DNA of 64,000 nt, from assembly GCF_000423045.1 (NCBI RefSeq), contig NZ_KE383971.1, forward strand, positions 630,092-694,091, given 5' to 3'. The stretch comes from Christiangramia portivictoriae DSM 23547. GTDB lineage: Bacteria > Bacteroidota > Bacteroidia > Flavobacteriales > Flavobacteriaceae. The translations under genes were made by a program, and so were the position numbers. Below are positions 18,259-28,199 of this stretch, piece by piece; the stretch's first letter is position 1; the number at the start of each line of letters is the position of its first letter. The notes below the pieces were generated by a model, which had not been told where the DNA came from, did no database searches, and saw only the letters and a program-made list of their open reading frames with translations.

Positions 18259-19077
18259 TTAGTACTGTTCCTCATCTGAAGGGAATGCACTGCTTTTTAC
18301 ATCATCTCTGTAATTTTGAAAAGCTTTGGTCATTTCTCCGTGAAGATCTGCATAACGTCTTAAAAATCTTGGATTGAATTCGTGAGTCATACCAAGCATA
18401 TCATGCACAACGAGTACCTGCCCATCTACGCCATTACCAGCTCCAATACCAATGACCGGGATGGTAAGACTTGCGGCAACTTCTTTGGCCAGTTTAGCAG
18501 GCACTTTCTCCAGAACAATAGCAAAACAACCTATTTTTTCAAGCATCAGGGCATCAGCCTTTAGTTTTTCTGCTTCCTGCTCTTCTTTTGCACGAACTGT
18601 ATATGTTCCAAATTTATAGATGGATTGTGGTGTAAGTCCAAGATGTCCCATGACCGGAATTCCCGCATGCATAATCCTTTTGATACTCTCCTTCACCTCT
18701 TTTCCTCCTTCAAGCTTAACGGCATGACCACCGCTTTCCTTCATGATCCGGATAGCAGATCTTAAAGCTTCCTTAGGATCACTCTGGTAACTTCCGAAGG
18801 GTAAATCAACGACTACAAGAGCGCGATTGATTGCTCTTACAACACTGGTAGCGTGATAGATCATCTGGTCCAGTGTAATTGGAAGTGTGGTTTCATGACC
18901 TGCCATGACATTACTTGCAGAATCACCTACCAAAATCACGTCTATACCGGCGCCATCCACGATCTGAGCCATAGTGAAATCGTATGCTGTAAGCATGCTG
19001 ATCTTCTCACCGTTCGACTTCATATCTACCAGTGATTTTGTTGTAATTCTTTTGTACTGTTTTTTGGCAACCGACAT
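18259..19077 (-). CDS. panB: 3-methyl-2-oxobutanoate hydroxymethyltransferase
   Basis: Makes ketopantoate from 2-ketoisovalerate and methylene-tetrahydrofolate in pantothenate (CoA) synthesis. It has 272 residues, the usual length. Metal-binding [16 protein letters not shown] and the [12 protein letters not shown] start are family marks; GHLGLTPQS and [16 protein letters not shown] follow. The substrate is shared with the leucine pathway encoded upstream. A promoter is visible at 19099-19129. Confidence 0.95.
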   Translation of the reverse strand: MSVAKKQYKRITTKSLVDMKSNGEKISMLTAYDFTMAQIVDGAGIDVILVGDSASNVMAGHETTLPITLDQMIYHATSVVRAINRALVVVDLPFGSYQSDPKEALRSAIRIMKESGGHAVKLEGGKEVKESIKRIMHAGIPVMGHLGLTPQSIYKFGTYTVRAKEEQEAEKLKADALMLEKIGCFAIVLEKVPAKLAKEVAASLTIPVIGIGAGNGVDGQVLVVHDMLGMTHEFNPRFLRRYADLHGEMTKAFQNYRDDVKSSAFPSDEEQY

Positions 19078-19098
19078 TCGTGTAAAATTTAATTTCAG

Positions 19099-19129
19099 TA
19101 AAAGTAGTAAATTCGTAGAGCACTGTCAA
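19099..19129 (-). promoter_or_regulatory. panB: Candidate panB promoter
   Basis: Minus strand: TTG (complement of 19127-19129), 20 nt spacer, then TACTTTTA (complement of 19099-19106), one base off TAnnTTTG. The start would fall about 15 nt before the panB ATG. Confidence 0.45.
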
Positions 19130-19142
19130 TATAACCAGCCTT

Positions 19143-19589
19143 ATGAAAAATTTTATCTTCTTCGCATGTCTAATATTTTGTTTACATATCCAGGCACAAT
19201 CTGATGATCCAAAACAACTTGTAGTAGATTTTTTCGAGGCGTTTCATGAGCAGGATACTGTAAAGCTTCAAGCTCTCGCTACTGAATCGCTTCAGTTGAA
19301 ATCTGTAAGTGCTGATTCTGAAGGTGAAACAACGATAAGTACTACTGCTTACCCGGAATTTATAAAAAACATCGCCTCCATTCCGAAGCAAATGGATTTT
19401 GAAGAAAAAATATTAGATTATAAAGTAGAAGAAAACGGACTGCTGGCAACCGTAACCACACCTTATATTTTCTATTACAACGGGAATAAATCACACTGCG
19501 GCACAAATGTCTTCAATTTAGCGAAGATCGATGGAAGCTGGAAGATCCTGTTCTTAATGGATTCCCGAAGCAGAGAGGAGTGCGATTAA
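19143..19589 (+). CDS. Secreted NTF2-like protein
   Basis: A 148-residue protein with an N-terminal signal peptide (hydrophobic IFFACLIFCLHIQAQ, cleavage probably after AQ). The rest, starting DDPKQLVVDFFEAFHEQDTV and ending with a WKILFLMDSR strand, fits the NTF2/SnoaL-like cone fold used by DUF4440 and lumazine-binding-type proteins. No catalytic residues can be named. It is divergent from panB and its stop overlaps the stop of the FGE-like gene on the other strand by four bases. Confidence 0.75.
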   Translation: MKNFIFFACLIFCLHIQAQSDDPKQLVVDFFEAFHEQDTVKLQALATESLQLKSVSADSEGETTISTTAYPEFIKNIASIPKQMDFEEKILDYKVEENGLLATVTTPYIFYYNGNKSHCGTNVFNLAKIDGSWKILFLMDSRSREECD

Positions 19590-20611
19590 ATATCCTTCAC
19601 ACACCGAAAACCAGTATGCTCCAGGCCAGTATCTGGCACCGAACTCATTCTTGCTGAGACACGATAGCCACTGCAATAACTTTCAGCACATAAGAAAGAA
19701 CCACCGCGAATTACTTTTTCCTGCTCCATATTATAGTAATGCTTGAAATATCCGTCTTTCATTTCAGTAGTTCTGGAGTAGGCATCAGCATGATAGGTGT
19801 CCAGGCACCATTCCCAGACATTTCCAGTGGTTTCGTACAAACCAAAATCATTCGCAGGAAAACTTTTTACGGGAGCCATTTTTTCAAATTGATCCTCTGC
19901 GGAATTCTTCTTTGGAAAATCTCCCTGGAAAAAATTTGCATGCTGCACGGCGATGTCCAAATCATTTCCCCAGTGGTATGTTAGGGAATCGCGACCTGCA
20001 CTATTAAAATATTCAAATTCAGCTTCAGTAGGAAGTCTTTTGCCTGCCCACTTAGCATAGGCCATTGCATCATACCAGGAAACCTGAACCACAGGATAAT
20101 CCTCCATGCCTTCAATGGACGAGCCGGGACCCTGGGGATGTCGCCAGTTCGCGCCTTTAACGAATTTCCACCACCATTCTGGATTATATGGATCAAAAAC
20201 CAGGGCTCCGGGTTCATAAGTTTTCCCATTCAGCTCAAAGCTTCTTTCCGCAGTGGTCACATAGCCGGTGGCTTCTACAAACTCTGCAAATTCAGCATTG
20301 GTAACTTCAGTTTGGTCAACATAGATTGGTTTGATCTCTACTTTATGAACGGGTAATTCATTTTCTTTCGACTGGTTTGATTTGCCACCCATCAAATAAG
20401 AACCGCCTCCAAGTTTGATCATATTATCGGTAGAGGAGGAGTCGGCTCTGGTTTTGATATAGGAAATCTCCTTAAGATATTGCTTGTGGTAATCTGAAAC
20501 CTGCCGGGTCTCCACAGGTTCGATCGCCTGGATGGGGCCATTTGATTTTTCGTCTTTACAAGAGGTGAGCAATAGGCTCGATACTATGAATAAGAAGATG
20601 AATTTTTTCAC
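19586..20611 (-). CDS. Formylglycine-generating-enzyme-like lipoprotein
   Basis: A 341-residue lipoprotein (LLLTSC, Cys18) with a SUMF1/FGE-sulfatase domain starting near residue 65 (GGGSYLMGG). Family blocks are present: DQTEVTNAEFAEF, the KWAGKRLPTEAEFEY block, ETTGNVWEWC. The C-terminal segment IRGGSFLCAESYC keeps Cys308 and Cys313, spaced as the two active-site cysteines of human FGE (336 and 341, from memory). Gliding relatives GldJ/GldK share the fold but usually lack the cysteines. The protein may therefore be a true enzyme oxidising a sulfatase cysteine, or another target, outside the cytoplasm. No sulfatase gene lies in the window. Confidence 0.85.
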   Translation of the reverse strand: MKKFIFLFIVSSLLLTSCKDEKSNGPIQAIEPVETRQVSDYHKQYLKEISYIKTRADSSSTDNMIKLGGGSYLMGGKSNQSKENELPVHKVEIKPIYVDQTEVTNAEFAEFVEATGYVTTAERSFELNGKTYEPGALVFDPYNPEWWWKFVKGANWRHPQGPGSSIEGMEDYPVVQVSWYDAMAYAKWAGKRLPTEAEFEYFNSAGRDSLTYHWGNDLDIAVQHANFFQGDFPKKNSAEDQFEKMAPVKSFPANDFGLYETTGNVWEWCLDTYHADAYSRTTEMKDGYFKHYYNMEQEKVIRGGSFLCAESYCSGYRVSARMSSVPDTGLEHTGFRCVKDI

Positions 20612-20633
20612 GATATACCTGATGAATGAACCT

Positions 20634-20641
20634 CAAATATA
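20634..20641 (-). promoter_or_regulatory. Candidate -7 box for the FGE-like gene
   Basis: On the minus strand TATATTTG (complement of 20634-20641) matches TAnnTTTG, 22 bp before the start codon. No TTG was found at the usual distance. Confidence 0.35.
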
Positions 20642-20649
20642 AACATAAA

Positions 20650-20685
20650 AAAACCGGAAAATAAATCCTTTTACTTTCCGGTTTT
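20650..20685 (-). terminator. Terminator of the alcohol dehydrogenase gene
   Basis: AAAACCGGAAA 20650-20660 pairs perfectly with TTTCCGGTTTT 20675-20685. Reading on the minus strand, the hairpin is followed by a T-run. It lies directly after the ADH stop and next to the following promoter. Confidence 0.8.
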
Positions 20686-20702
20686 AGGACTGATCTCTAT
20701 TA

Positions 20703-21707
20703 TTACATCTTTAGAACTACTCTAAACCTTGCCTTGTTATTCATCATTTGTTGAAAGGCTTCAGAAACATCATCGAGTTCATATTCTTCGATCATGGGTT
20801 TTGTGCCGGTCATAGCACTAAACTTCAGCGTATCTTCGGAATCTATAGCTGTTCCGCTGGGCCAGCCAGCGGCAGACTTTCTTCCCATAAGCAGTTGCAT
20901 TGGAGAAACTTCGATAGGCTCTCCGGTCGCGGCAACCATTAAAAGTTTTCCATCTATTCCCAAGCCATCTACAATTGAGGTAATGGCATCGCTATGTGGA
21001 GCGGTTGCAAGAATTAATTTCGCTCCTCCTAGTTTCTGAAGTTCCTCTGCACCATCCTTTTCACTGGTATTTATAAATTCGTGAGCACCCAATTTGGAGG
21101 CAAGCTCTTTTTTCTCGTTACTATGAGATACTGCGACCGTGCGCATTCCCATTTTCGCCGCATATTGAATAGCTAAATGTCCCAGGCCTCCAATTCCCTG
21201 AACGGCCACAATATCTCCCGCTCTAATTCCCGAATTCCTTAGAGCATTGAAAACGGTGATTCCCGCACACAATAAGGGCGCAGCTTCAGCTGAAGTAAGC
21301 TCGTCTGGAATATTCGCCACGGCTTCCTGTGGTGCTGTCATGTACTCTGCATATCCGCCATCGTATGATATACCGCTTACCCTGGCGTTCTCACAACTTA
21401 TAAAATCGCCGCGTCGACAGGGTTCACATTCAAAACAATGTCCACCATGCCAACCTACTCCTACACGTTGCCCTTTCTCCCACTGGACTACATTCTCTCC
21501 AACTTCTTCAATGATTCCCACAACCTCATGACCAGGAATTCGAGGATATTCAAGGCCTGGGAAACCGCCTTCTTTTACAAAATTATCGCTGTGGCAAATG
21601 CCACAGGCTTCCACTTTAATTAAAATTTCATTCGATGATGGACTGGGTTTATCTACTTCCTTAACGACAAAATCTCCTCCCGCTTCTTCAATGACTGCTG
21701 CTTTCAT
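20703..21707 (-). CDS. Zinc-dependent alcohol dehydrogenase
   Basis: A 334-residue medium-chain dehydrogenase. The catalytic zinc site is CGICHSD near 37-43 with GHEVVG near 63. The structural zinc cysteines are in CFECEPCRRGDFISC near 95-110. The NAD(P)-binding GIGGLGHLA loop lies near 170. It resembles AdhA/AdhP-type alcohol dehydrogenases; the substrate is not predictable, and its genomic neighbours do not suggest a pathway. Confidence 0.9.
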   Translation of the reverse strand: MKAAVIEEAGGDFVVKEVDKPSPSSNEILIKVEACGICHSDNFVKEGGFPGLEYPRIPGHEVVGIIEEVGENVVQWEKGQRVGVGWHGGHCFECEPCRRGDFISCENARVSGISYDGGYAEYMTAPQEAVANIPDELTSAEAAPLLCAGITVFNALRNSGIRAGDIVAVQGIGGLGHLAIQYAAKMGMRTVAVSHSNEKKELASKLGAHEFINTSEKDGAEELQKLGGAKLILATAPHSDAITSIVDGLGIDGKLLMVAATGEPIEVSPMQLLMGRKSAAGWPSGTAIDSEDTLKFSAMTGTKPMIEEYELDDVSEAFQQMMNNKARFRVVLKM

Positions 21708-21767
21708 AACTTTTTTTTTTGGATTCAGAAGTTACAAAATGTGTAAAGAAATTTTTTAAAGGCTTTG

Positions 21768-22454
21768 TTAATTTGAAAGACTCAAAGGAAGGATAAAAAG
21801 CAACACCATGGAATTGTTCATGCTATGCATTAATATTGGCCAGATCAATCCGTGATTTTCCAGTTTTATTTTTCCGAAGAAAAAGCCCGCGATGATCCTG
21901 GGAAAGATCATCAGAAACAAGACCAGGTCTATCTGGAAACTGTCCACATAATTGAAAATATGTACAAAACCGAAAATGACAGCCCCAAGAATCCAGTTGA
22001 TCAAATAGTAGCGATGTAGCCAGTAACAGATTTTTCTAAAGATATTTTCCGGGATCAATTCCCCCAGGGCATAAAAAGCAAGCAGCAGCGTTCCCGCAAG
22101 TACGCCAAACTTCAAACTCCAATGCGCTTCTTCAGGAATTACAGCCATACCTATCATAAACAAAATACAGCATACGAAGAACCTGAGGCTGAAGTTCGTA
22201 GGTTTGAGAAGACTTCGGAAAACGCCTTCCTCCATGACCGGAGCGAAAATAGCTGCCATAAAAGCAAATTTCCATGGTTCTGCTTTCAGCAATTCGAAGA
22301 TTTTGGTTTGCTGATATTGATTGTAATCGAATGATGGAAAAGTAGATTGCAGAATGGCCAGTAGCATAAAAAACAGAAAATAGCAACCAAGCATTTTTCC
22401 AAAATTGGTAAACAGGTTAAAAATCTTAGACCTCAGGCTGACTTCTGCAGGCAT
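21768..22454 (-). CDS. CPBP-family intramembrane metalloprotease
   Basis: A 228-residue protein with about six membrane segments and the three CPBP (Abi/CAAX protease-like) motifs: EEGVFR near 71, FGFVH near 161 and HSMNNS near the C-terminus. These hold the glutamates, histidines and asparagine of the membrane zinc site. The family includes prenyl-protein proteases and bacteriocin-immunity proteins; the role here is open. It stands alone, on the opposite strand to the dihydroxyacetone kinase gene. Confidence 0.85.
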   Translation of the reverse strand: MPAEVSLRSKIFNLFTNFGKMLGCYFLFFMLLAILQSTFPSFDYNQYQQTKIFELLKAEPWKFAFMAAIFAPVMEEGVFRSLLKPTNFSLRFFVCCILFMIGMAVIPEEAHWSLKFGVLAGTLLLAFYALGELIPENIFRKICYWLHRYYLINWILGAVIFGFVHIFNYVDSFQIDLVLFLMIFPRIIAGFFFGKIKLENHGLIWPILMHSMNNSMVLLFILPLSLSN

Positions 22455-22623
22455 TTATAGTAGCATTTGAAAGTGCAATATAAGAAGAGGAACTGCGTAT
22501 TTAAACTTTCTAATTTGGAAATCTTAGTTGGACAAAATTTACTTTATAAAACTTTATGAATAGATTAAGGCTCAACAAAAAGCTGAAATTTTCGTGTTTT
22601 TTATCTTTAATAAAAATAGGATT

Positions 22624-24246
22624 ATGAAGTTTTTTATAAATGAGGCAGACGAGGTTGTAAACGAAGGAATAGAAGGATTACTCACTAATCCCAGGCTTAC
22701 CCGGCTGAATAATTTTCCAGAAGTTCGAGTGGTACTGCGTAAGGACTGGGACAAATCGAAAGTAGCCATTATTTCTGGCGGAGGATCTGGTCATGAACCA
22801 ACTCATGCGGGATTTGTTGGAAAAGGCATGCTTACCGCAGCGGTATGTGGAGATATTTTCGCTTCTCCTTCTGTAGATGCGGTACTTTCAGCAATCATAG
22901 CCACGGCCGGCGACAAGGGCTGTCTACTTGTCATCAAGAATTATACAGGAGACAGGCTTAATTTTGGTCTGGCAGCAGAGCAAGCCAGGGAAATGGGCTA
23001 CAAAGTTGAAACCATCATCGTGGGTGATGATATCGCTTTGGGAGAGGAAACTGAGCAAAGAGGGCTGGCCGGAACACTTTTCGTACATAAGACCGCAGGA
23101 TTTTTATCTGAAGAAGGAAAGTCTCTGCAGGAAATTTTAGATCAAACAAAGAAAGTTGCTCAAAATTCTTATTCCATAGGTCTTTCGCTGGAGGAAGGAC
23201 AGAAGTTCCAAGGTAAAGAAGAATCTCGCCTGAGTGAATCTGAAGCTGAACTTGGTCTGGGAATTCACGGCGAACCGGGTGTTGAGAAAATAGCTGTAGG
23301 AAAAGCTGATGAGCTTATGGAAACAGCTGTGGAGAAATTACAGGAATATACCAGCGGAACGGAGTATGCCCTTATTCTGAATAATTTGGGCAGTGTAACG
23401 CCGGTTGAAATGAACGTATTACTGAACTCCTTCAGCAAAACTTCCTTAGCGAAGAAGACAAAACTTCTCGTAGGTCCCGGTAGTTTTATGACCTCATTAA
23501 ATATGAAAGGTTTTTCTCTTTCTGTGCTGGAACTGGATAAAGAAATCAAAAATGCTTTGCTGGCGGCTTGTGAACCTGCTTCCTGGTTTATTACTGAATA
23601 TGGGGAATCAAGCTCTATCGAAAGTCCGAAGCTGCCGGAAACCCTTCCTTTTAATGCTTCGGAAAATTCTGAAACAAGAAAATGGATCAAGCAAATTTCA
23701 GAAGAACTGGTCAATATAAAGGATGAGATCAATGCGCTGGATGAAAAAGTGGGGGATGGTGATGCTGGATCTACCTTTGCCAGCGCAGGAAAGAACATGC
23801 TGGAAGTGATAGACAGCTTGCCTTATGCTAAAAACTCGGAACTATTTATAAGTATAGGACGAATTTTTTCCAGAGAGATCGGGGGTTCCAGCGGGGTACT
23901 TTTTTCTCTGCTATTTACAGGAGCTGGAAACGCGCTGAAAGAAAATGATGATCTTGGAAAAGCTTTATTAAGCGGACTGGATAAAATGAAGGATTACGGT
24001 GGCGCCAAACAAGGGGAGCGCACGATGATAGATGCTCTGCAACCTGCATTCGAAGCGATTGCCAATGGCGACACCATGGCTAAAATTGCACAGGCTGCAA
24101 GAAAAGGCGCAGATGCTACCAAAGAAATTACCAATACCAAATTTGGAAGGTCTTCGTACCTTTCAGAAGATAGTTTGAAAAATGTGCCAGATCCAGGGGC
24201 AGAAGTTGTTGCCAGGGTGTTTGAAAAACTGGAGGAGATTCAATAA
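22624..24246 (+). CDS. dhaK: Dihydroxyacetone kinase, fused DhaK-DhaL
   Basis: An ATP-dependent single-chain dihydroxyacetone kinase of 540 residues. The DhaK half has GGGSGHEPTHAGFVG near 48-62 and a GIHGEPG histidine near 210, which is the one that binds substrate covalently in the family. The DhaL half carries the Mg-ADP site DEKVGDGDAGSTF near 375. I start it at ATG 22624 (MKFFINE), ten codons inside the longest open frame, because family members start there. It has no pts or glycerol genes around it, so it would supply glycolysis with dihydroxyacetone phosphate on its own. A terminator follows. Confidence 0.92.
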   Translation: MKFFINEADEVVNEGIEGLLTNPRLTRLNNFPEVRVVLRKDWDKSKVAIISGGGSGHEPTHAGFVGKGMLTAAVCGDIFASPSVDAVLSAIIATAGDKGCLLVIKNYTGDRLNFGLAAEQAREMGYKVETIIVGDDIALGEETEQRGLAGTLFVHKTAGFLSEEGKSLQEILDQTKKVAQNSYSIGLSLEEGQKFQGKEESRLSESEAELGLGIHGEPGVEKIAVGKADELMETAVEKLQEYTSGTEYALILNNLGSVTPVEMNVLLNSFSKTSLAKKTKLLVGPGSFMTSLNMKGFSLSVLELDKEIKNALLAACEPASWFITEYGESSSIESPKLPETLPFNASENSETRKWIKQISEELVNIKDEINALDEKVGDGDAGSTFASAGKNMLEVIDSLPYAKNSELFISIGRIFSREIGGSSGVLFSLLFTGAGNALKENDDLGKALLSGLDKMKDYGGAKQGERTMIDALQPAFEAIANGDTMAKIAQAARKGADATKEITNTKFGRSSYLSEDSLKNVPDPGAEVVARVFEKLEEIQ

Positions 24247-24261
24247 TCGAAGATAAACTTG

Positions 24262-24299
24262 AAACCCACCTGGAAATATAATCAAATCTCGGTGGGTTT
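24262..24299. terminator. Bidirectional terminator between dhaK and sdaA
   Basis: AAACCCACC 24262-24270 pairs with GGTGGGTTT 24291-24299 around a 20-base loop, with a T-run on the + side. The genes converge. Confidence 0.75.
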
Positions 24300-24310
24300 T
24301 ACTTTATATG

Positions 24311-25744
24311 TTAGCAGTCACTAAGACTTACTTTGACTGCCAGTCCACCTTCAGAAGTTTCTTTATACTTTTTATTCATGTCTTTTGCCGTTTCCCACAT
24401 AGTCTCAATAACTTTGTCCAGTGGCACTTTAGCACGGCTGGCATCGCTTTCCATGGCAATTTCAGCAGCATTGATCGCCTTGATCGCTCCCATGGCATTT
24501 CTTTCGATACATGGAACCTGCACTAATCCTGCAATTGGATCACAGGTTAATCCAAGATGATGTTCCATGGCTATTTCACTGGCCATTAGCACCTGTTCTG
24601 GTGTGCCTCCCAAAAGTTCGGTAAGTCCGCCAGCCGCCATGGCTGAGGAGACTCCAATTTCTGCCTGGCAACCGCCCATGGCTGCAGAAATGGTAGCACC
24701 TTTTTTGAAAAGGCTTCCTACTTCACCGGCAACCAGCATAAATCTTTTGATATCCTCGTAAGTAGCGTGGTGATTTTCGATACAGAGATAGTACATGAGG
24801 ACCGCAGGTACAGTTCCCGCGCTTCCGTTTGTAGGAGCCGTAACGACTCTTCCCAAAGATGCATTTACTTCATTGACACTTAAAGCAAAGCAGGTAACCC
24901 ATTTAAGGATCTGGCGAAATTTTACTTCGGTTTGTCGAATTGCAGGAATCCAGTCTTCTTTGCAACTATAAGAAGTGTCACCAATCAAACGCTGATGCAT
25001 TTCAAATGCGCGTCTCTTTACATTGAGACCTCCTGGAAGTGTCCCTTCTGTATGACATCCAATATACATGGATTCCAGCATCACATCCCAGATCTGTTTA
25101 AAATTGGCATCGATTTCGGCATCGGTTCGTAGAGAACGCTCGTTTTCCAAAACAATTTCAGAAATGGTTTTATTTTCCATTTTGCAAAATGCCAGTAGTT
25201 CAGTCGCTTTTTCAATGGAGAATGGGAAATTCTGAAAATTCTTCATTTTCTTGCTGGCGTTCTTACGCTCTTTCTTCACCACGAAGCCGCCTCCAATGGA
25301 ATAGAACGAAGAAGAAGTCTTTCTTCCAGTAAACATACGAGCTCTGAAGGTCATTCCATTTGGATGAAATTCCAGGAATTTTCTATTGAATTTTATGTCA
25401 TTGGTTATTGAAAATGCTATATCCCGTTCACCATTCAGCATTAATCTACCGCTTTCGCGAACCTGATGGATCACAGCCTCCAGGTTTTCTATGTTCATAG
25501 TGACTGGATCATGGCCTAATAGTCCAAGTATGGTAGCGATATCTGTGGCGTGACCTTTACCGGTTAGACTTAGAGACCCATATAGATCTACATGGATCTT
25601 CTCCACCTGATCGAACTTTTCTTTAGACTTTAATTCTGCGATCCAGCGTTGCGCAGCCCGCCATGGTCCAAGAGTATGAGAACTGGATGGGCCCACACCC
25701 ACCTTCAGCATATCAAAAACACTAATGCATTCGATTTTTCGCAT
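24311..25744 (-). CDS. sdaA: L-serine ammonia-lyase
   Basis: An iron-sulfur-dependent L-serine dehydratase of 477 residues that converts serine to pyruvate and ammonia. The N-terminal beta domain begins with SVFDMLKVGVGPSSSHTLGP. The alpha domain has GCHTEGTLPGGL, NGSAGTVPAVL and the cysteine pair in CDPIAGLVQVPCIERN, which are likely cluster ligands. It is the single-chain (fused) form. A -7 box is visible just upstream (25766-25773). Confidence 0.94.
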   Translation of the reverse strand: MRKIECISVFDMLKVGVGPSSSHTLGPWRAAQRWIAELKSKEKFDQVEKIHVDLYGSLSLTGKGHATDIATILGLLGHDPVTMNIENLEAVIHQVRESGRLMLNGERDIAFSITNDIKFNRKFLEFHPNGMTFRARMFTGRKTSSSFYSIGGGFVVKKERKNASKKMKNFQNFPFSIEKATELLAFCKMENKTISEIVLENERSLRTDAEIDANFKQIWDVMLESMYIGCHTEGTLPGGLNVKRRAFEMHQRLIGDTSYSCKEDWIPAIRQTEVKFRQILKWVTCFALSVNEVNASLGRVVTAPTNGSAGTVPAVLMYYLCIENHHATYEDIKRFMLVAGEVGSLFKKGATISAAMGGCQAEIGVSSAMAAGGLTELLGGTPEQVLMASEIAMEHHLGLTCDPIAGLVQVPCIERNAMGAIKAINAAEIAMESDASRAKVPLDKVIETMWETAKDMNKKYKETSEGGLAVKVSLSDC

Positions 25745-25765
25745 TCAGATAATATTATTTGAGGA

Positions 25766-25773
25766 CAAAAATA
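25766..25773 (-). promoter_or_regulatory. sdaA: Candidate -7 box of sdaA
   Basis: TATTTTTG on the minus strand (complement of 25766-25773) fits TAnnTTTG and lies 21 bp before the start codon. Confidence 0.4.
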
Positions 25774-25847
25774 AGGATTTGCCAATGCTGCCCATGTATA
25801 ATTACGAAAATAATATTCCGAAGAAAAACAGCAGGCAGACTGGATAA

Positions 25848-25911
25848 TGACATGATCAAACTAGGGGAAATGACAGTCTGTCATAACAAAAGCGCTGGCA
25901 TAATGATTGAC
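25848..25911 (+). promoter_or_regulatory. Palindrome and -24/-12-like element before dnaK
   Basis: A perfect inverted repeat, ATGACA 25870-25875 and TGTCAT 25879-25884 with a three-base spacer, is preceded by another TGACAT half-site at 25848. Eleven bases after the palindrome comes TGGCA (25896-25900) followed by TTGA (25907-25910). This spacing resembles the sigma-54 -24/-12 form (TGGCAC-N5-TTGC), though the -12 GC is GA here. No CIRCE element is visible. It is a good candidate for heat-shock control of dnaK; the assignment is inference. Confidence 0.45.
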
Positions 25912-25960
25912 TTCAACTGAGTGTAAAATTGATAATCTAACAAAAACAAGTTATATAGTT

Positions 25961-27889
25961 ATGAGTAAAATAATTGGAATTGACTTGGGTACCACTAACT
26001 CCTGCGTTGCCGTAATGGAAGGTAGTGAGCCAACAGTGATACCTAATGCTGAAGGAAAAAGAACAACGCCATCTGTGATCGCATTCGTAGAAGGTGGAGA
26101 AATAAAAGTTGGTGACCCTGCAAAAAGACAGGCAGTAACCAATCCAACCAAAACGGTTGCTTCCATCAAAAGATTTATGGGAAATAAATTCTCAGAATCT
26201 GAGAAGGAAGCCGGAAGAGTACCTTATAAAGTGACTAAAGGTGATAACGATACTCCACGTGTGGATATTGATGGTCGTCTTTATACTCCGCAGGAACTTT
26301 CTGCTATGGTACTTCAAAAAATGAAGAAAACTGCTGAAGACTATTTAGGACAGGATGTAACCGAAGCGGTTATTACTGTACCTGCGTATTTTAATGATTC
26401 TCAACGTCACGCTACCAAAGAGGCGGGTGAGATCGCTGGTCTTAAAGTAAGAAGAATTATAAACGAGCCAACTGCAGCTGCACTGGCTTACGGATTGGAC
26501 AAAAAATCCCAGGACCAGAAGATCGCTGTGTATGACCTTGGTGGTGGTACCTTTGATATTTCGATTCTTGAACTGGGAGACGGAGTATTCGAAGTACTTT
26601 CTACGAATGGTGATACTCACCTTGGTGGAGATGATTTTGATGAAGTATTGATCGATTACCTGGCTGATAACTTTCAGAAAGCAGAAGATATCGACCTGAG
26701 AAAAGATCCTATGGCACTTCAGCGTTTGAAGGAAGCTGCTGAGAAGGCGAAGATCGAATTATCATCTTCTACTCAAACAGAGATCAACCTTCCATACGTA
26801 ACTGCTACTTCCAGTGGACCAAAACACCTTGTGGAAACAATCACGAGATCGAAGTTCGAGCAATTAGCGTCTGAACTGGTAACCAGATCTATGGAGCCTG
26901 TGAAAAAGGCACTTAGTGATGCAGGTCTTTCTAAGAGTGATATTGACGAGGTAATTCTTGTTGGTGGATCAACCCGTATTCCTAAGATCCAGGAAGAAGT
27001 AGAATCTTTCTTTGGAAAAAAACCTTCTAAAGGTGTGAATCCAGATGAGGTTGTTGCAATTGGTGCAGCGATTCAGGGTGGTGTACTTACAGGAGATGTA
27101 AAAGATGTATTGCTTCTTGATGTAACTCCACTTTCTCTAGGTATTGAAACCATGGGAGGAGTGAACACAAAACTAATTGAGTCGAATACTACAATCCCAA
27201 CCAAAAAGTCACAGACTTTCTCTACTGCGGCAGATAACCAACCTTCCGTAGAAATTCATGTACTTCAGGGAGAGCGTCCAATGGCGGCAGATAACAAGAC
27301 CATTGGTAGATTCCATTTAGATGGTATTCCGCCAGCACAAAGAGGAACTCCGCAAATTGAGGTTACTTTCGATATTGATGCCAACGGTATCATTAAAGTA
27401 AGTGCTACAGATAAGGCAACTGGTAAATCTCAGGATATTCGTATCGAGGCTTCTTCAGGATTGACGGAAGAGGAAATCGAGAAAATGAAGAAAGAAGCTG
27501 AAGCGAATGCAGAAAGCGATAAGCAGGCCAAAGAAAAGGTTGATAAGCTTAATGAAGCAGACAGCATGATCTTCCAGACAGAGAAGCAACTAAATGAATT
27601 TGGTGATAAGCTTTCTGAAGATAAGAAGAAGCCGGTTGAAGAAGCTTTGGAAGAATTGAAAAAAGCTTACGAAACCAAGGAGATCGAACAAATTTCTCCA
27701 GCTCTGGACAAATTGAACGAGGCATGGAAAACTGCTTCAGAAGAAATGTACAAAGCTCAGGCAGAAGCTCAGGGCGGTCAGCCAGGTGGACCACAACAAG
27801 GCGCTACTGGCGCTGAAGGTGGAGCCGCTAACGGTGGAGCACAGGGAGCAGATGATGTTGAAGATGTAGATTTTGAAGAAGTGAAGTAA
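25961..27889 (+). CDS. dnaK: Chaperone protein DnaK (Hsp70)
   Basis: A 642-residue Hsp70. ATPase domain: [13 protein letters not shown] at 5-17, the phosphate 2 motif [13 protein letters not shown], and [11 protein letters not shown]. Then the substrate-binding domain and a lid with a glycine- and glutamine-rich tail ending [11 protein letters not shown], the usual end of bacterial DnaK. I start it at [10 protein letters not shown] (25961); the longer frame upstream is not conserved in the family. There is no dnaJ or grpE next to it, as is common in this phylum. Strong terminator downstream. Confidence 0.98.
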   Translation: MSKIIGIDLGTTNSCVAVMEGSEPTVIPNAEGKRTTPSVIAFVEGGEIKVGDPAKRQAVTNPTKTVASIKRFMGNKFSESEKEAGRVPYKVTKGDNDTPRVDIDGRLYTPQELSAMVLQKMKKTAEDYLGQDVTEAVITVPAYFNDSQRHATKEAGEIAGLKVRRIINEPTAAALAYGLDKKSQDQKIAVYDLGGGTFDISILELGDGVFEVLSTNGDTHLGGDDFDEVLIDYLADNFQKAEDIDLRKDPMALQRLKEAAEKAKIELSSSTQTEINLPYVTATSSGPKHLVETITRSKFEQLASELVTRSMEPVKKALSDAGLSKSDIDEVILVGGSTRIPKIQEEVESFFGKKPSKGVNPDEVVAIGAAIQGGVLTGDVKDVLLLDVTPLSLGIETMGGVNTKLIESNTTIPTKKSQTFSTAADNQPSVEIHVLQGERPMAADNKTIGRFHLDGIPPAQRGTPQIEVTFDIDANGIIKVSATDKATGKSQDIRIEASSGLTEEEIEKMKKEAEANAESDKQAKEKVDKLNEADSMIFQTEKQLNEFGDKLSEDKKKPVEEALEELKKAYETKEIEQISPALDKLNEAWKTASEEMYKAQAEAQGGQPGGPQQGATGAEGGAANGGAQGADDVEDVDFEEVK

Positions 27890-27910
27890 TTCACATCCAA
27901 TATACTTTAG

Positions 27911-27938
27911 AAAAACCTCGCAGCAATGCGGGGTTTTT
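27911..27938 (+). terminator. Terminator of dnaK
   Basis: ACCTCGCA 27915-27922 pairs with TGCGGGGT 27927-27934 around GCAA, flanked by A4 and T6. The rest of the gap to 28199 is AT-rich: a weak inverted repeat (CATCATA 27970-27976 with TATGATG 28000-28006) and nothing else I can resolve. Confidence 0.85.
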
Positions 27939-28199
27939 TGTTTTAAACCAGTCATAAATCAAAAGGAGGCATCATACGTAAAATATCAAATAAGTGCTTT
28001 ATGATGATTATCTCAAAATACCATATCAAATTTTGAAGTAAAACAGGTTTCCTGAATGTGAACTTTCAATCTTTTAAAACAAACTTAACTCGGTAACATA
28101 AGCGTGATTTTAAATTAATTTAAGTACTACAGTAGCTTAACATCCTGGCTGAGTTCAAACTGTATTTTTATCACAACTAAAAACTTAAATTATTTTCCA

